From: Raphanus sativus
Lineage: Eukaryota; Streptophyta; Magnoliopsida; Brassicales; Brassicaceae
NCBI RefSeq assembly: GCF_000801105.2
Contig: NC_079516.1
Span: 21,179,043-21,243,042, forward strand
DNA: 64,000 nucleotides
Direction of reading: 5' to 3'
Shown here: one piece after another, positions 23,050-34,838 of the stretch
How positions within the stretch are numbered: the stretch's first letter is position 1
Layout of the letters: each line of letters starts with the position of its first letter
The notes under the pieces: generated by a model
Told to the model about the DNA's origin: nothing
Databases searched by the model: none
Seen by the model: only the letters and a program-made list of their open reading frames with translations
Position numbers and translations under genes: made by a program

Positions 23050-23183
23050 AGCATCATGATGTGCTCCATGACAGACGCTCGCTTAAGAAGTTTGAAATAT
23101 TTGTTAGAAGCTTGGACAAAAGTACTACGGAAGAAGTTTTGAGAAAGTGTTTGTCCTGTGGCGCAGTGACTGAAATAAAATGA
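23050..23183 (+). pseudogene. RRM domain remnant (hnRNP Q-like)
   Basis: Reads LKKFEIFVRSLDKSTTEEVL then VTEIK before TGA at 23181-23183. This matches the first half of an RRM (beta1/RNP2 and helix 1) in hnRNP Q/LIF2-like proteins. A TAA upstream at about 23035 separates it from the preceding acidic exon, and the RNP1 half is absent. Confidence 0.6.
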
Positions 23184-24097
23184 GGATTATAATGAAATGC
23201 AAGGGTTATGATTAGGCAAAATGAGATATCCAATAGTAATCTTCTATACTTAAGTATTAGATCGAGAGTTTGTGTAACTTTATAGTGTACATAATGCTCT
23301 TGGTCATCGTATGTTCAACCAGTATGTATAAGGATTGACCATATTTAGGCAAGTCTATGCATGGATTGACCATATATTATCAAATCTGATGTTCTTTTAT
23401 TCTTTCAAGTTCTCATCGACAACTTCATGTTTTTCTTCTCATATATAAAATTTTATAAAAGTCGTAATCTGTAACACCAAATCTATAACACCAGCGTACA
23501 ATTTTATTAAATTCTGTAGATGGAATAATCTTTATGAAACAAAACTATTGGAATAATAAACCGTTCCAAAAAAAGAATTATGAGAGGCACATATGTTAGA
23601 TTACGATAACCATGCACAACCTGGTTAATGTAATTTAAATAAATACATTTAGTTACACATCAAGCGAACAATATATTTTAATATATAAATACTATTGGAT
23701 TTATCTTACGTTTTATATGCATATATATTGTCTAACTATCAAATTTTTATATAAACAAGCTAGTCCAAATTTTTGTTGGGATTATAAATAAAAATATAAC
23801 AGATCGAATATGTCAACTAAACGAATTAGTGGGGTTTAGAGTCCTATTTTTCCTATTATGTCTACAGTGACCTATTATGTCTATAGATTTGAAGCGAACA
23901 ACTATCATTTAGTCGTGCATATGTCTTATGTGACTTTGTGTGCAACGAAAACCAGTGGTCTAAGCATTAATCATTTTTTTCATCTCTTTTTCCTATGGTG
24001 CAGTACTGTTACATTCTATTTACTTTATTATTTGTATCCCCGTCTTTAACGTCGTGCCGCGTGAGTCTATCTTCCTCAGAATTCATTTACATCTCGT
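23184..24097. other. AT-rich intergenic region
   Basis: No gene recognised. A short duplication (CCTATTATGTCTA twice near 23853-23880) is present. The last ~60 bp probably contain a transcription start for the small gene at 24190. Confidence 0.4.
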
Positions 24098-24189
24098 GTG
24101 AGTCCCCTCTCTCTCTCTCTCTCTCGTTCTTCTTTTTTTTCTTTCTCATTAAAAAGAATCGATTTTGATCGTATCTTTTTATGCAGGCA

Positions 24190-24360
24190 ATGGAATCCAT
24201 CATGAATCAAGTGAGCTCCAAGATCCGCACGTTTTCTACATCTAAGGTGGTGACTTCCAAGCCCGTGTTCTGGCCTTCAATGGCTGGTGCCTATGCCATT
24301 TATGGCTATTGGGTGTATTTCCAGATGGAATGGCGTGCGTTAGAGAAAAAGAAAACTTGA
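24190..24360 (+). CDS. Small membrane protein, 56 aa, unknown function
   Basis: ATG at 24190, TGA at 24358. A likely 5'-UTR intron (24098-24186) has donor GTGAGT, a (CT)n-rich start and acceptor TTATGCAG four bases before the ATG, a frequent arrangement in plant housekeeping genes. The N terminus is Ser/Thr/Lys-rich with few acidic residues (SSKIRTFSTSK), like a mitochondrial or plastid targeting region. It is followed by one hydrophobic aromatic segment (WPSMAGAYAIYGYWVYF) and a basic tail ending EKKKT. I do not recognise the family; a small organelle inner-membrane subunit would fit. Confidence 0.6.
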   Translation: MESIMNQVSSKIRTFSTSKVVTSKPVFWPSMAGAYAIYGYWVYFQMEWRALEKKKT

Positions 24361-24690
24361 TGTGTTGTCTCTTGTTCTAGGTCTTGTTCTAAAGGAAGCT
24401 TAATGTGTTGTCTCTTGTTCTAGGTCGTGTCCTAAAGGAAGCTTGATGTGTTGTCTCTTTTTCTAGTTCTTGTTCTCTCTTTGTTCTCTCTGTATTGTGT
24501 TTGACTTCTGTGGTTAAAAGAGTGACCTTTAATCTTTGGATACTTTTGGATGTGTTATCTAGGTCGCAACTTTAATCGATCTTTAATATTATTTGGATAC
24601 TTTTGGATGTGTTATCTAGGTTGCAACTTTAATCTTTATATATATTCAAGTTTTTCATGTCTTTGATACTTTTGGATGTGTTACAAAGGG
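24359..24690. repeat. Two tandem-repeat blocks in the 3' UTR of the small gene
   Basis: A 43-bp unit (GATGTGTTGTCTCTTGTTCT start) is repeated about 2.5 times from 24359, beginning within the stop codon. A second unit (GGATACTTTTGGATGTGTTA) occurs at about 24537 and 24594 with a weaker third copy near 24665 (period about 57). Confidence 0.75.
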
Positions 24691-25275
24691 TACAATACAA
24701 CCCATTAAAAAGCAAGCAAACAGTTGTTGTTCAGCTACATTTAACTTATGAACTACATGGAAAGCCTTCCTACAGTTGAGGAATGGTATTATAAAAAGGG
24801 TCTCTCATCTTTGCTCAACACTTTTGTTATAAGCCTGTAGAGTAGCCCTTTGTTTCCAGATGGATCTCTCCGGATCTTCCCTTAGTGGTACACTCCTTGT
24901 TCTTAAGACTTGATAACTAGTGGAGAAACCTAAATAAGCTGTCTACTCTGTCACGCAAATCCAGTTTTAGCTGCATATATCATAGGACTCGTTTGCTTTA
25001 CTGTTATCACTGTCATCTTCATCTCCCCATTTCCACCATGGTCCATGGATCATCATCAAGGGCATCAATGTCTAACTGATCATCAAGCTCTTCTGTCAAC
25101 CCATTTAGAAACTTGAGATTCCCAGCAAAAGGATTCTCGAGAAGAGCATCGAAAATTCTCGCCAGCGAGAATGTAACCAACTACTGTAAGAAGCAGGGCA
25201 TCACGGAAAGACAGAAGCCCTCGTGATGATGAATCTTGCTTCTCATTCTTCTTCTCGCTTGGAGTGTTTTGTTTA
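24691..25275. other. Intergenic region with possible minus-strand exon scraps
   Basis: On the minus strand a short open piece near 25130-25220 reads GLLSFRDALLLTVVGYILAG and may belong to the relic at 25276. No complete gene. Confidence 0.3.
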
Positions 25276-26220
25276 TCAGGTCACTGATTTGAGCTGCCAC
25301 ACCCTGACTCGTATCACCAGCACTTTTACATTTAACACCATCTCCGCACTGCTAAAAGCAGCGTCCCACTTGGAACTTGGGAATTCATCAAGCGAAGCGG
25401 CTGTAGCTGCCGCTAACTGAATAATCCCTTTGTTTCTCAACAAAGACAGCTGGCTTTGGGACAACGCCTTGACCATGGCCTGGAGCTCTGGTTTCGTGGC
25501 GTAACCAGGCTGTGCCCTCACGTTAACAGAGATGTTTTCACGACGCAGAGCCTCTTGAAGCCATTTCTTCACCAGTACACTTCCTTCTCCTTTCGATCCG
25601 TTTAGTAGCTCAGTCCAGTTGGTGGTCGATTTCTTGTGGCCGCATTCGTTTTGTGGATCACAAGTGTATGTAAGAACCCTTCTGTCGTAAATCTTCCCAA
25701 CCTTCTTTGATACATCACCAAGTGAAAATATCACCAACTTCAATTCCATCTACAATGAAATGGTCACAAAATTCAGATAAATGAACAGAAGAAGTCTTGT
25801 AGTGTTTTTGCTTTCATCTACATCATGAATTAAGTTCAAATTGATTTCTGCATTGTTGACTTACCTTAAGGGCCAGCTGGTAGAGAAAATGGGCGGTAAG
25901 GGTTGCACCAGGAGGAACATCATCAGTATCCAGTGCTTATTGGAGGCAGTCCAAAACTAAGAGAATCCTCATGTTGACGGGACAAGGAGGCTTCTCGGCA
26001 ACTAATCCTTGGGAAGGTAGACAAACGCTCTGCATAATCTGATGAATCATCTACATTTTCACGTGTAATAGGCTCCATCCTGAGGGATTCAAGTGCGGAA
26101 GAGAACTTAGGAACCCCTTTGCCTTTAGGTATTTGGTTGCTTTTCTTGGTAAGTTCATTGTAATCTTGAACAAGTAAGGTTTCGTATACGCGTCTGGACC
26201 AAGTGGTGAATCAGGGCAAG
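25276..26220 (-). pseudogene. Unrecognised protein-coding gene relic
   Basis: Minus strand. A 157-codon open stretch (25749-25276) is preceded by a credible intron (acceptor CATTGTAG before 25749; donor GTAAG after CTTAAG near 25863) and an upstream exon with in-frame residues (DDVPPGATLTAHFLYQLALK) but also a stop. Further upstream, 26160-25940 is open in another frame (EDSLSFGLPPISTGY then stop). The main exon contains VKKWLQEALRRENISVNVRA, SQSQLSLLRNKGIIQLAAAT and PSSKWDAAFSSAEMVLN. The composition looks like a real helical protein but I cannot name the family. Broken frames between exons suggest a pseudogene. Confidence 0.45.
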
Positions 26221-26316
26221 CTGAGTGAGAGCCCTAACAGTTCAAAGTGTATTTACCGTAATTAGATAAGAGACTCAATTCCACTTAAGACTGATAATAT
26301 AATAAACACCTTGTAT

Positions 26317-26369
26317 AAGCCTAATAGCTTTTCGATCAAAAAAAAAAAAAAAAAAAGCCTAATAGCTTA
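26317..26369 (+). repeat. Micro-retroposon scar: 14-bp repeats around TTCGATC plus A-tail
   Basis: AAGCCTAATAGCTT at 26317-26330 and 26356-26369 brackets only TTCGATC and about 18 A. Confidence 0.8.
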
Positions 26370-26842
26370 TGATTGTTCTAGAAATGAAATAAAATTACCA
26401 ATACAAATGTACCCTACTCTTCTGTTCCAGAAACAAATGAGACCAAGGATAGAGTTACACCTCTGAAATAGAAATGAAAATGGTCACACAGTTCAAATAT
26501 TTCGCTCTCACCACTATCCTCTTCAATTCCATCAAGCCTGACCCATCTGGTCCAATCTCCATTGCCACCATCACACACACAGCAATTGAAAAACTTGAGA
26601 TCTTCAATTGATCAAAAGGCACTTAAAATTTCCCAGGAACCCTAATGGATTGGTGGAGTTCGACACTCGAATTGAGATCGAATTGAGACACGAGATAGCT
26701 ACATCACCACTTTGTTTCCCCGGGAAATCTCATCGTAGGTGGGCTTTGTCATTTTATTTTGAGATTGGGCCTCTACCCTCTTGGGCTCGAGTATAAAACG
26801 GTGTCGTTTGAATGTTGGCAAAATGCAAATTTTACAAAACTC

Positions 26843-26885
26843 GGTCAATAATTTCTTTTTTTTTCTCGGCTGGGTCAATAATTTC
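26843..26885 (-). repeat. Micro-retroposon scar: 13-bp repeats around CAGCCGAG plus A9
   Basis: GGTCAATAATTTC at 26843-26855 and 26873-26885. The 17-bp insert reads CAGCCGAG then nine A on the minus strand. Confidence 0.75.
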
Positions 26886-27072
26886 ATAATTGTAACAGAA
26901 ACCCTAAAACACTCATGTTAATATGATACTGAATTTTTTTTTCTTCATGTATCTATATACTGTACTGATATAATATGTTGTATCTAATCTATTTAAACAA
27001 GAATACATTTTGTACTTAGCCATGATTTTTGCTCAGTAACTATCATTTAATGTCATTCCTTTTAATTAAAAA

Positions 27073-27797
27073 CTAGATTTTTACCCGCCCTTAAAAAGGG
27101 CGGGTATATTTTTTGAAGGAAAAAATATTTTATGTAATAAAAATTACGATTTTTGATAAATTATATATTTTAACTTTTTATGAAATTTATCTTGAATTTA
27201 ACTATATGGCTTATTTTTGTTATTTTAAATATGACTAAATTTTTGAAGAATCTAAATAATTCTAACCCGTAATATGATTTTATTAATTTCACCTGAAGTT
27301 AAACTTATTTTACACTGATTTTTTTTATTTATATAAAATATTTTATATCTTCAACACTCTATGTATTGAAAAATTCATTTGTGCGTTTCAAATTATTTTC
27401 TATAATTTTATTAAATTTAGTTTATGTGATTTAGTTGTTATTTTAAATGCAACTATTTTTAAGGAGTTGAGATAATTGAGACATGTATTATGATTTTGTT
27501 GATTTAATCATTTATTATTTCAACTTGATTTTATTTTGAGGTTTCATTTAATAAATGCTTTCAAATAATTAATAACGTGAAATATTTTTTGGAAAGATAT
27601 GGTGCAAACACTTAGGAAACAAATTTTCAAAAATGATAAGAACTGAATCATATTAAATACTCTTTAATGTAATTGCAAAATAAATACTTTTGATTGGTTG
27701 CAAATAGTGCTGACAAAAAAATATAGGTAATTTTTGTAATTACTTAAAAATTTCAGGGGTAGATTTATAAGCAGTCATCTGCTTTTAATAATATAGA
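27073..27797 (-). mobile_element. Non-autonomous Helitron, 725 bp
   Basis: On minus: A|TCTATATTATTAAAAGC at 27797 and, at 27073, hairpin ACCCGCCC...GGGCGGGT followed by AAAAATCTAG|T. No ORF. Confidence 0.85.
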
Positions 27798-29281
27798 TAG
27801 ATAAATGTGTGTATTATACAAAATTCATAGACAAATTATTCTGTATATGAAAACTGAAACCTAAATAAACTAAATTATCAGTATCATATATATTACATTA
27901 TAATAGGATGTTGAGTTCATACTAATATAATATCGTATAAGAATACAGTTTAATTGCTTTGAAAGCGCATGATTTTCTTTTGTTATAGTCTAATACAAAA
28001 ATGAAAGGATAATATGCATTTTATTATAAAATAATTTTCATTATTGTAAGGCAATTCTGACATAGACTGTTGATTTCAAAATGAAAATGAGTTTTGCTTA
28101 CCATATATCTAAACATAGTATTTTGATATGGCTTATCCTGGCGATCAATGACCCGTAGTTTAGTAATGGCTTTATTTTTTTATAATGTCAGTTGAAAATA
28201 TAAAGATTTGACGTGTGCTTTCGAAAGGCCGAACTAATTTATGATTTACAAATTATTATAAAACATAACTTCTATATTTTTTCCATTTTAAAACTTGTTT
28301 ACATAATTTATGTTAAAAATCTTTTACGGTTGGTCCTTTCTTTTGGACTTGGGTTTGCGTTTTGTTTATGTTGTTTGGGCTTTGTTCTGGGCTTCAGCCT
28401 TTTAATAAAAAATCTCAGATGGCAAAAAAAAAGTTTAGCCTTCATATGTGCTGGTTGATACATTTCATTCGTTTATCTTCTCCTTCCACATGTGGACATG
28501 CTATACGATTCCCTACCATCTAGATTCTATATGACATCATCAACATATCTTTTTATTACTTAAATAGTAAAACATCTTCAAAAGGTGGTTCTAGTAAAGC
28601 ATTTAATAGCTTCGTATTATTTTTAGCCGTTCAATCAATTTTTTTTTTCCAGTTTGTCATTGGAAACAGAGTTTCTTTTTTTCGACACAGATTTCTAAAC
28701 TAATTCAAAGGTTATATTATTTGTAAATATGATTTTTGTTGAATAATTACATTACATGCAACAGCAAAAAAAAAGTTTCTCTTTATCTTTATCCTTTTTC
28801 TTTTGAACATAGTCCTTGTTTATCCAATCTAATAAACTGTCAAAAAACAATCTGATAAACAAACTGGAACAAAAAAATTTTGAGAAGAAATGTAATATAG
28901 AGAAGAAGATAATGAAAACAGCTATTTGGAATGAATCTTAATTAGTACACAGATCCTTGTACGCTCCAAATAAAAACTTAACAAATCAACTAGTTGTTTG
29001 TACGAACAACAGTTGATGACTCCCCTTACATTAGCCCCACAGGAAAACAACATAGAATAAAAATAAGATACATATCCATATCCATGCGGGTATTTGAGAG
29101 ATTAAATCAGCTTCCAATCTCTAGTTTAAAAATACATATCCATGCGGGCATGACAATTGATTACTCTAGTTTAAAAATATAGAAAAAGGTTCAACAGAAA
29201 TAGAGAGGTACATGGCTCAAAATAGAACCAAACATAAACCGATACTGAAAATCAAGCCAAAATCATGTAAACATAACAAGA
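27798..29281. other. Intergenic region downstream of HSP70
   Basis: AT-rich, no gene recognised. Holds a micro-retroposon scar at 28825-28860. The HSP70 3' UTR lies at about 28950-29281, with a short imperfect duplication (ATACATATCCATGCGGG twice near 29070-29150). Confidence 0.4.
28825..28860 (+). repeat. Micro-retroposon scar: 13-bp repeats around TGTC plus A6
   Basis: CAATCTAATAAAC (28825-28837) and CAATCTGATAAAC (28848-28860), one mismatch, bracket TGTCAAAAAA. Confidence 0.6.
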
Positions 29282-31545
29282 TTAGTCGACTTCCTCAATC
29301 TTGGGGCCAGCACCTCCGGTAGAAGGAGGAGCTTCATCGTCATCCATTCCAGCGGGACCACCTGCCTCACCACCAGCTCCTTGGTACATCTTCGCAATGA
29401 TGGGGTTGCAAACGCTCTCCAACTCCTTCATCTTGTCCTCAAACTCATCTGCTTCAGCAGTCTGGTTACCATCAAGCCACTGGATAGCTTCCTCGACCGA
29501 ATCCTCAATCTTCTTCTTGTCTGCAGCAGGAAGCTTCTCACCAATCTTGTCATCACGAATTGTGTTCCTCATGTTGTAAGCATAGTTCTCAAGAGCATTC
29601 TTGGCCTCCACCTTCTTCTTGTGCTCCTCATCTTCAGACTTGTACTTCTCAGCCTCTTGGACCATCTTCTCAATCTCGTCTTTAGACAAGCGACCCTTGT
29701 CGTTGGTGATGGTGATCTTGTTCTTTTGACCGGTGGTCTTGTCCTCGGCAGAAACGTTGAGGATACCGTTTGCATCAATATCGAAACAGACTGTGATCTG
29801 AGGGACACCACGTGGAGCAGGAGGAATGCCAGAGAGCTCGAACTTTCCGAGAAGATTGTTGTCCTTGGTCCTAGCCCTCTCACCTTCGTAGACTTGGATC
29901 AACACACCAGGCTGGTTGTCGGAATAAGTGGAGAAGACCTGCTCCTTTTTGGTCGGGATAGTTGTGTTCCTTTGGATCAAGGTGGTCATGACTCCACCGG
30001 CAGTCTCGAGACCGAGAGAAAGAGGAGTAACATCCAAGAGAAGAAGGTCCTGAACCTTCTCGTTCCCTTCACCGCTCAGAATAGCACCCTGAACCGCTGC
30101 ACCGTAAGCCACAGCCTCGTCCGGGTTAATAGACTTGCAGAGCTCTTTGCCGTTGAAGAAATCTTGGAGAAGCTGCTGAACTTTTGGGATACGTGTAGAA
30201 CCACCGACGAGAACAACATCATGGACAGTGCTCTTGTCCATCTTAGCATCACGCAGACACTTCTCAACAGGCTCCATACACTTCCTGAAAAGATCCATGT
30301 TGAGCTCCTCGAACCTAGCACGGGTGAGTGCAGAGTAGAAATCAATCCCCTCAAAGAGAGAGTCAATCTCGATGGTGGTTTGAGCAGTGGAAGACAGAGT
30401 CCTCTTTGCTCTCTCACAAGCCGTCCTCAACCTCCTCAAAGCTCTTGGGTTACCACTGATGTCCTTCTTGCTCTTCCTCTTAAACTCTTGAACAAAATGG
30501 TTAACCATTCTGTTGTCAAAATCCTCACCACCGAGATGGGTGTCTCCAGCTGTAGCTTTCACCTCAAATATCCCTTCCTCAATGGTCAAAAGAGACACAT
30601 CGAAAGTACCACCACCAAGATCAAAGATCAACACATTCTTCTCTCCGACACTGGTCGCCTTCTTGTCAAGACCATAGGCAATGGCTGCTGCAGTAGGCTC
30701 GTTGATGATACGCATCACATTCAAACCAGCAATCACACCGGCGTCCTTTGTGGCTTGACGCTGAGAGTCATTGAAGTAAGCAGGAACTGTGACCACAGCG
30801 TTCTTGATGGTGACGCCAAGGTAAGCTTCAGCGATCTCACGCATCTTGATGAGGACCATGGAAGAGATCTCCTCAGCAGCAAACTGTTTCTCCTCTCCTT
30901 TGTAGCTGACAACAATCATGGGCTTGTCGGCAGGACCAGGGATGATCTTGAATGGCCATAGCTTCATGTCGCTTTGGACGGATGCGTCACTGAATCTCCG
31001 ACCAATCAATCTCTTTGCATCTGTAATAACCAAAGACAAAAAAAAACAGAGCTTACTCAATCATTCAAAGTTAAATAATAAAACAATTAAGTACATGAAA
31101 AAAAACAAATTCAATATGAGTTTCGTAATAATCAAAGACACTTAAAAAATAGAGCTTAGTCAACCATTCGAAGGTAAATCAAAACAAAAATTAATTAAAA
31201 CCCTAAGATTCACAACCGAACATGAAACCCTAAGATTCAAAACCCTAAGATTCAAAACCGAACATGAAACACAGATCTAATAATTCACAGCTCTCGAATT
31301 CGAATTAGACAAGGAAATAGAGATTACGTACCGAAGACGGTGTTAATCGGGTTCATGGCGACCTGGTTCTTAGCGGCATCACCAATCAACCTCTCGGAGT
31401 CGGTGAAAGCGACGTAAGACGGCGTCGTTCTGTTTCCCTGATCGTTAGCGATGATCTCAACACGGTCGTGTTGCCATACTCCGACGCAAGAGTAGGTGGT
31501 ACCGAGATCGATACCGATAGCTGGACCTTCTCCTTTACCCGCCAT
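29282..31545 (-). CDS. Cytosolic HSP70/HSC70 chaperone, 650 aa
   Basis: Two exons, 31545-31332 and 31020-29282, with the single intron (GT-AG, 311 bp) after codon 71 inside NTVFDAKR, the conserved site for plant cytosolic HSP70s. 1953 nt gives 650 aa. The ATPase domain shows [41 protein letters not shown] and [13 protein letters not shown]. The substrate-binding domain follows with [15 protein letters not shown], and the lid region ends in a Gly-rich linker and the EEVD motif that docks TPR co-chaperones, marking it as cytosolic/nuclear. Closest in memory are Arabidopsis HSC70-1/HSP70-2/-3; I cannot choose between them. A perfect heat-shock element precedes the TATA box. No lesions. Confidence 0.97.
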
Positions 31546-31648
31546 TAAATCAGATCGAAGAATAAAGCTTTGGAGGCGGCGGTGGTGAAGGGAAGTAGGT
31601 TTAGAGTTTGTGTGGTGTGGGAGAGGGAGGTTCGTTAGTGTTTTGAGT

Positions 31649-31686
31649 TTATATAAGGATGAGGCTTCGTGTGTTCCAGAATGTTC
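31649..31686 (-). promoter_or_regulatory. HSP70 core promoter: TATA box and heat-shock element
   Basis: TTATATAA at 31649-31656 lies about 104 bp upstream of the ATG. TTCCAGAATGTTC at 31674-31686 is three alternating nTTCn/nGAAn units, a perfect HSF-binding element, placed some 20 bp upstream of the TATA box. Confidence 0.8.
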
Positions 31687-31689
31687 GAT

Positions 31690-32785
31690 GAGTGTTTTTG
31701 GGCCGTTTGATCGATCTGACGGTGGTGAAGGAATGAAGGTTTTCTTTTCCAAATTTGACCCCGTGAAAAAAAGGAAAAATACAATGTGCAAAACAGAAAA
31801 AACACAATTGGTTCGAATAGTAGTCGGCTTATTATTTGCCACTTGCATATAGTGTATGTTATATTCTATCAATAAATTAAAAGAAATTAGAAAGCGCACT
31901 TTTTGCAACTTTTGTATTTCTTGCTGTAGAATTTTAAGATGTAAACTAGATTTATGTTTAATTTGCTAATAATAGGTTAGTCTATGATGTTGTCGTTTGT
32001 GAAGAATCAATAGTTTGGGTATATTGTCTGAACACCGAATCAGAACCAAAAAAACTGATGCCGAACCGAAACGTAAAAGTTTGAATGTTTTTTTTCTAAA
32101 AGCACATTTTTAGCAATTTTTTATAATAAACTTAAAGTACACTTTTTGCCAAAATAAATAGTAAATTAATATTAATTAGTTAAAAGTAAAAAAAAAATAT
32201 ATATTTCTTGATAGCATTTAAATTATGCAAAGTTTTTGTGTGATTACAAATAATTGTCAAAATTTCATAATATCATAATTTATTATATATTAAAATTGAG
32301 TAAGCCATATATTGTCTACATCAGATTTAAAAACAAAAATCGAAACATGTCAAATTATAACAAAGTTTATTATTTTCTAAAATATCCAAATTTCCAAATA
32401 TCAAAAAATTACAAATGTTTAATATTTTCTAAAATTTCAAAATTTACAAATGTCAAATCATTACAATTTGACTATTTTCTAAGATGTCAAAATTAAGATG
32501 TCAAAATCATTAGAAAAAATTCTTTCAAAATTAAATATAATTCCATATAATTTAAGTAAACTAAAATAAGAAAAGCAATTAAAAAGAGATTAAATTGATA
32601 GATATATACTAATTTGAAAATTTAATATATATTTTTAAATAATAGAATTCAAAAAACCAATGCTATGAGTATTCTAAAAAGATATGTTTTAAAATTTGAA
32701 GCTACATAATATTAAAAGCTACAAAAAATTTGTCCACCAAAGAGTTAGAAGTTCGTGAACATATGGATCGACATTTTTGTTTATA
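31690..32785. other. AT-rich HSP70 upstream region
   Basis: No gene. Degenerate repeats of a TTTCTAAAATATCCAAATTT-like motif run from about 32370 to 32500. Confidence 0.35.
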
Positions 32786-32793
32786 GTTGGTTA

Positions 32794-33543
32794 CAGGCCC
32801 AGCCCTGACCTAAAGCTCATAAAGCATGGGCTTTAGGCGCCAACGTTTATCAATATATTAGGGGCGCCAAATTGCAAAGATTCTATTTAGGCTAGTGGTT
32901 CTATTGTATGTCACTTGTTCTCTAGGTGGCAGTTTCGAATCCAGAATTTTGTTTGCCTTTTTCCCTAATAATTTCCTTTTCATAATGATTACAAATACTA
33001 CGTGCTTGATTTCTAAAATAATCTTGATTTCCTTTTAAAATCTAATAAAACATAACTACAAAATATTAGATTATGCTCTCTCTTTGAAATTCAACAAAAA
33101 ATTCAAGTTAAAACTAATGTTAAACTAATTTAATTAAATTCTAGTTGTTTTCATTTATAGATATAAAATCTATATAAGAAACGTGAGTGTCGAGAAATAT
33201 TGTCAAAAACTATAAGGATGGTTGAAATGTTAGAACTTTTATACGGAATGAAAAATAACATAAATATAAAATATATTAAAATTAACATGTTTTATAAAAT
33301 GAAGTGCATAAATATCAATGACTTTCCCATTTTTCTTACAAAATAATTGAATAATTGTGATCCTCTTACTTTTAAACGAAAAGAATATTGGTAGCTATAT
33401 ACTGTATTTTAATAATGAAAATAAATTTAAATACATTTTGTATTATTCTGATTAAATGATTAAAAATGCCAAAATAAAATATTATAGAGAGGCATAATTT
33501 TCTTAATGTGCTTTAGGCGCCAATAAACACAGGACCGGCACTG
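32794..33543. mobile_element. Non-autonomous hAT element, 750 bp, perfect 8-bp TSD
   Basis: Ends CAGGCCCAGCCCTG and, inverted, CAGTGCCGGTCCTG (10 of 14 identical). The flanking octamer GTTGGTTA occurs at 32786-32793 and 33544-33551. GGCGCC-containing subterminal motifs (TTTAGGCGCCAA) lie at both ends. No ORF. Confidence 0.85.
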
Positions 33544-33959
33544 GTTGGTTATAACCAGAACTGTTTTTCTTTGCTAATATAACCACAACTGTAAAAATGT
33601 TTAGTTTCTTCTAACTTCCAAGAAATATCCGAGAAGCAAAATATCTTTAGAGGACAATGACCATCATTGAAATTCAAGTAGATAATTAAATTTGGCCTGC
33701 ACTAGTGCGGTTTTGTATTATTTTTTCAAATATTGAACCAAAACTGACTAAAAACTATTTTCCGAATCATAAAAATTGAGTTTTCATGTTTTTATGATTT
33801 GTTATTTTTCAAATTAAAGTATTTTTTTAAATGTATTTAAAGATAATGTGTGGTTTAGATATTATATATTGAGAACGATATGAATTCAATGTGTGGTTCG
33901 GTTTCGGTTCGGTTCTTCGTATTCGGGTTTTTCGCTCAACCTAATATTGACATAAAAAA

Positions 33960-34017
33960 AAATCTTAACATATTTTCGGAAAAATACATACGCGCGGGCG
34001 CACGGATCAAAATCCAG
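33960..34017 (+). mobile_element. Degenerate Helitron 3' end
   Basis: CGCGCGGGCGCACGG followed by ATCAAAATCCAG|T resembles the hairpin plus AAAATCTAG tail of neighbouring Helitrons with one base changed. The 5' end was not located; the 33550-33960 interval may be its remnant. Confidence 0.45.
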
Positions 34018-34838
34018 TTACATTTTAAAGAATAAACACATGTGGATAAAATTGTTTTCTTTTGATTTGTGTATAAGAAAAGTATCGTTTTGTATAATGA
34101 GTTTTCAAAAATGTATAGCTCTTAGTGAATATTATGTGTATATTAAGGTATGACAACTAAAAATTAGATTTTATAAGCTATATTCAAGATTAAATGTCTT
34201 TTGTGTATAGTAATATGTTTTCTCAAATGATATTAATGAGTTTTTAACCTTGGGCATTTAATTAATAAATAATTTTGATTATTATCACCAAAACCCATAA
34301 TCTTTTAGCTCTATTTGTAGTTATAAACGCAAATCAAAAGACTAAAATACTATTAGTGAAAATTAAATATTTATTTTTGAAAAATTAAAAGTATTTTATG
34401 TAAAAATAATATTTTTACCAAACATAAGAAACAAAAATAGTTCTATTTTAGTAATACCTACTTCCTCTGTTTCGAATTAGTTGTTGTAGAGCAAAATCAT
34501 TCTTTTCAAAATAAGTGTAGTTTTATGATTTCAATTCAAAATTTATTGGCTTTTTATTTTAATCTATTTTATATTAGTTGAATATGGTTCGGTGTATTAG
34601 TAACATGTTTTTATCTAGTAAATATAAAAATTATATATTTTATATATTTTGAGATTAGTATTATATATACTATTAATTATTTTTTAAAAAAATAAAGGCA
34701 AAACGCTTGTTTCATTACGTTTTGCCCATGGCCGACCTTGCCACCAATCAAGAATATTCTCTTACTTTTCTCCATTGCGGTCGAATAAGGAATTCAATCA
34801 AGTATCATCTCTTAGTGATTCACAATTTAATAATAAAA
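34018..34838. other. AT-rich intergenic sequence
   Basis: Nothing recognisable; no coding signal. Confidence 0.35.

Noticed and set aside
29381..30961. 526-codon open frame on the plus strand, antisense to HSP70
   Set aside because: Long antisense frames are a known by-product of HSP70 codon bias; there is no family resemblance and HSP70 itself is intact.
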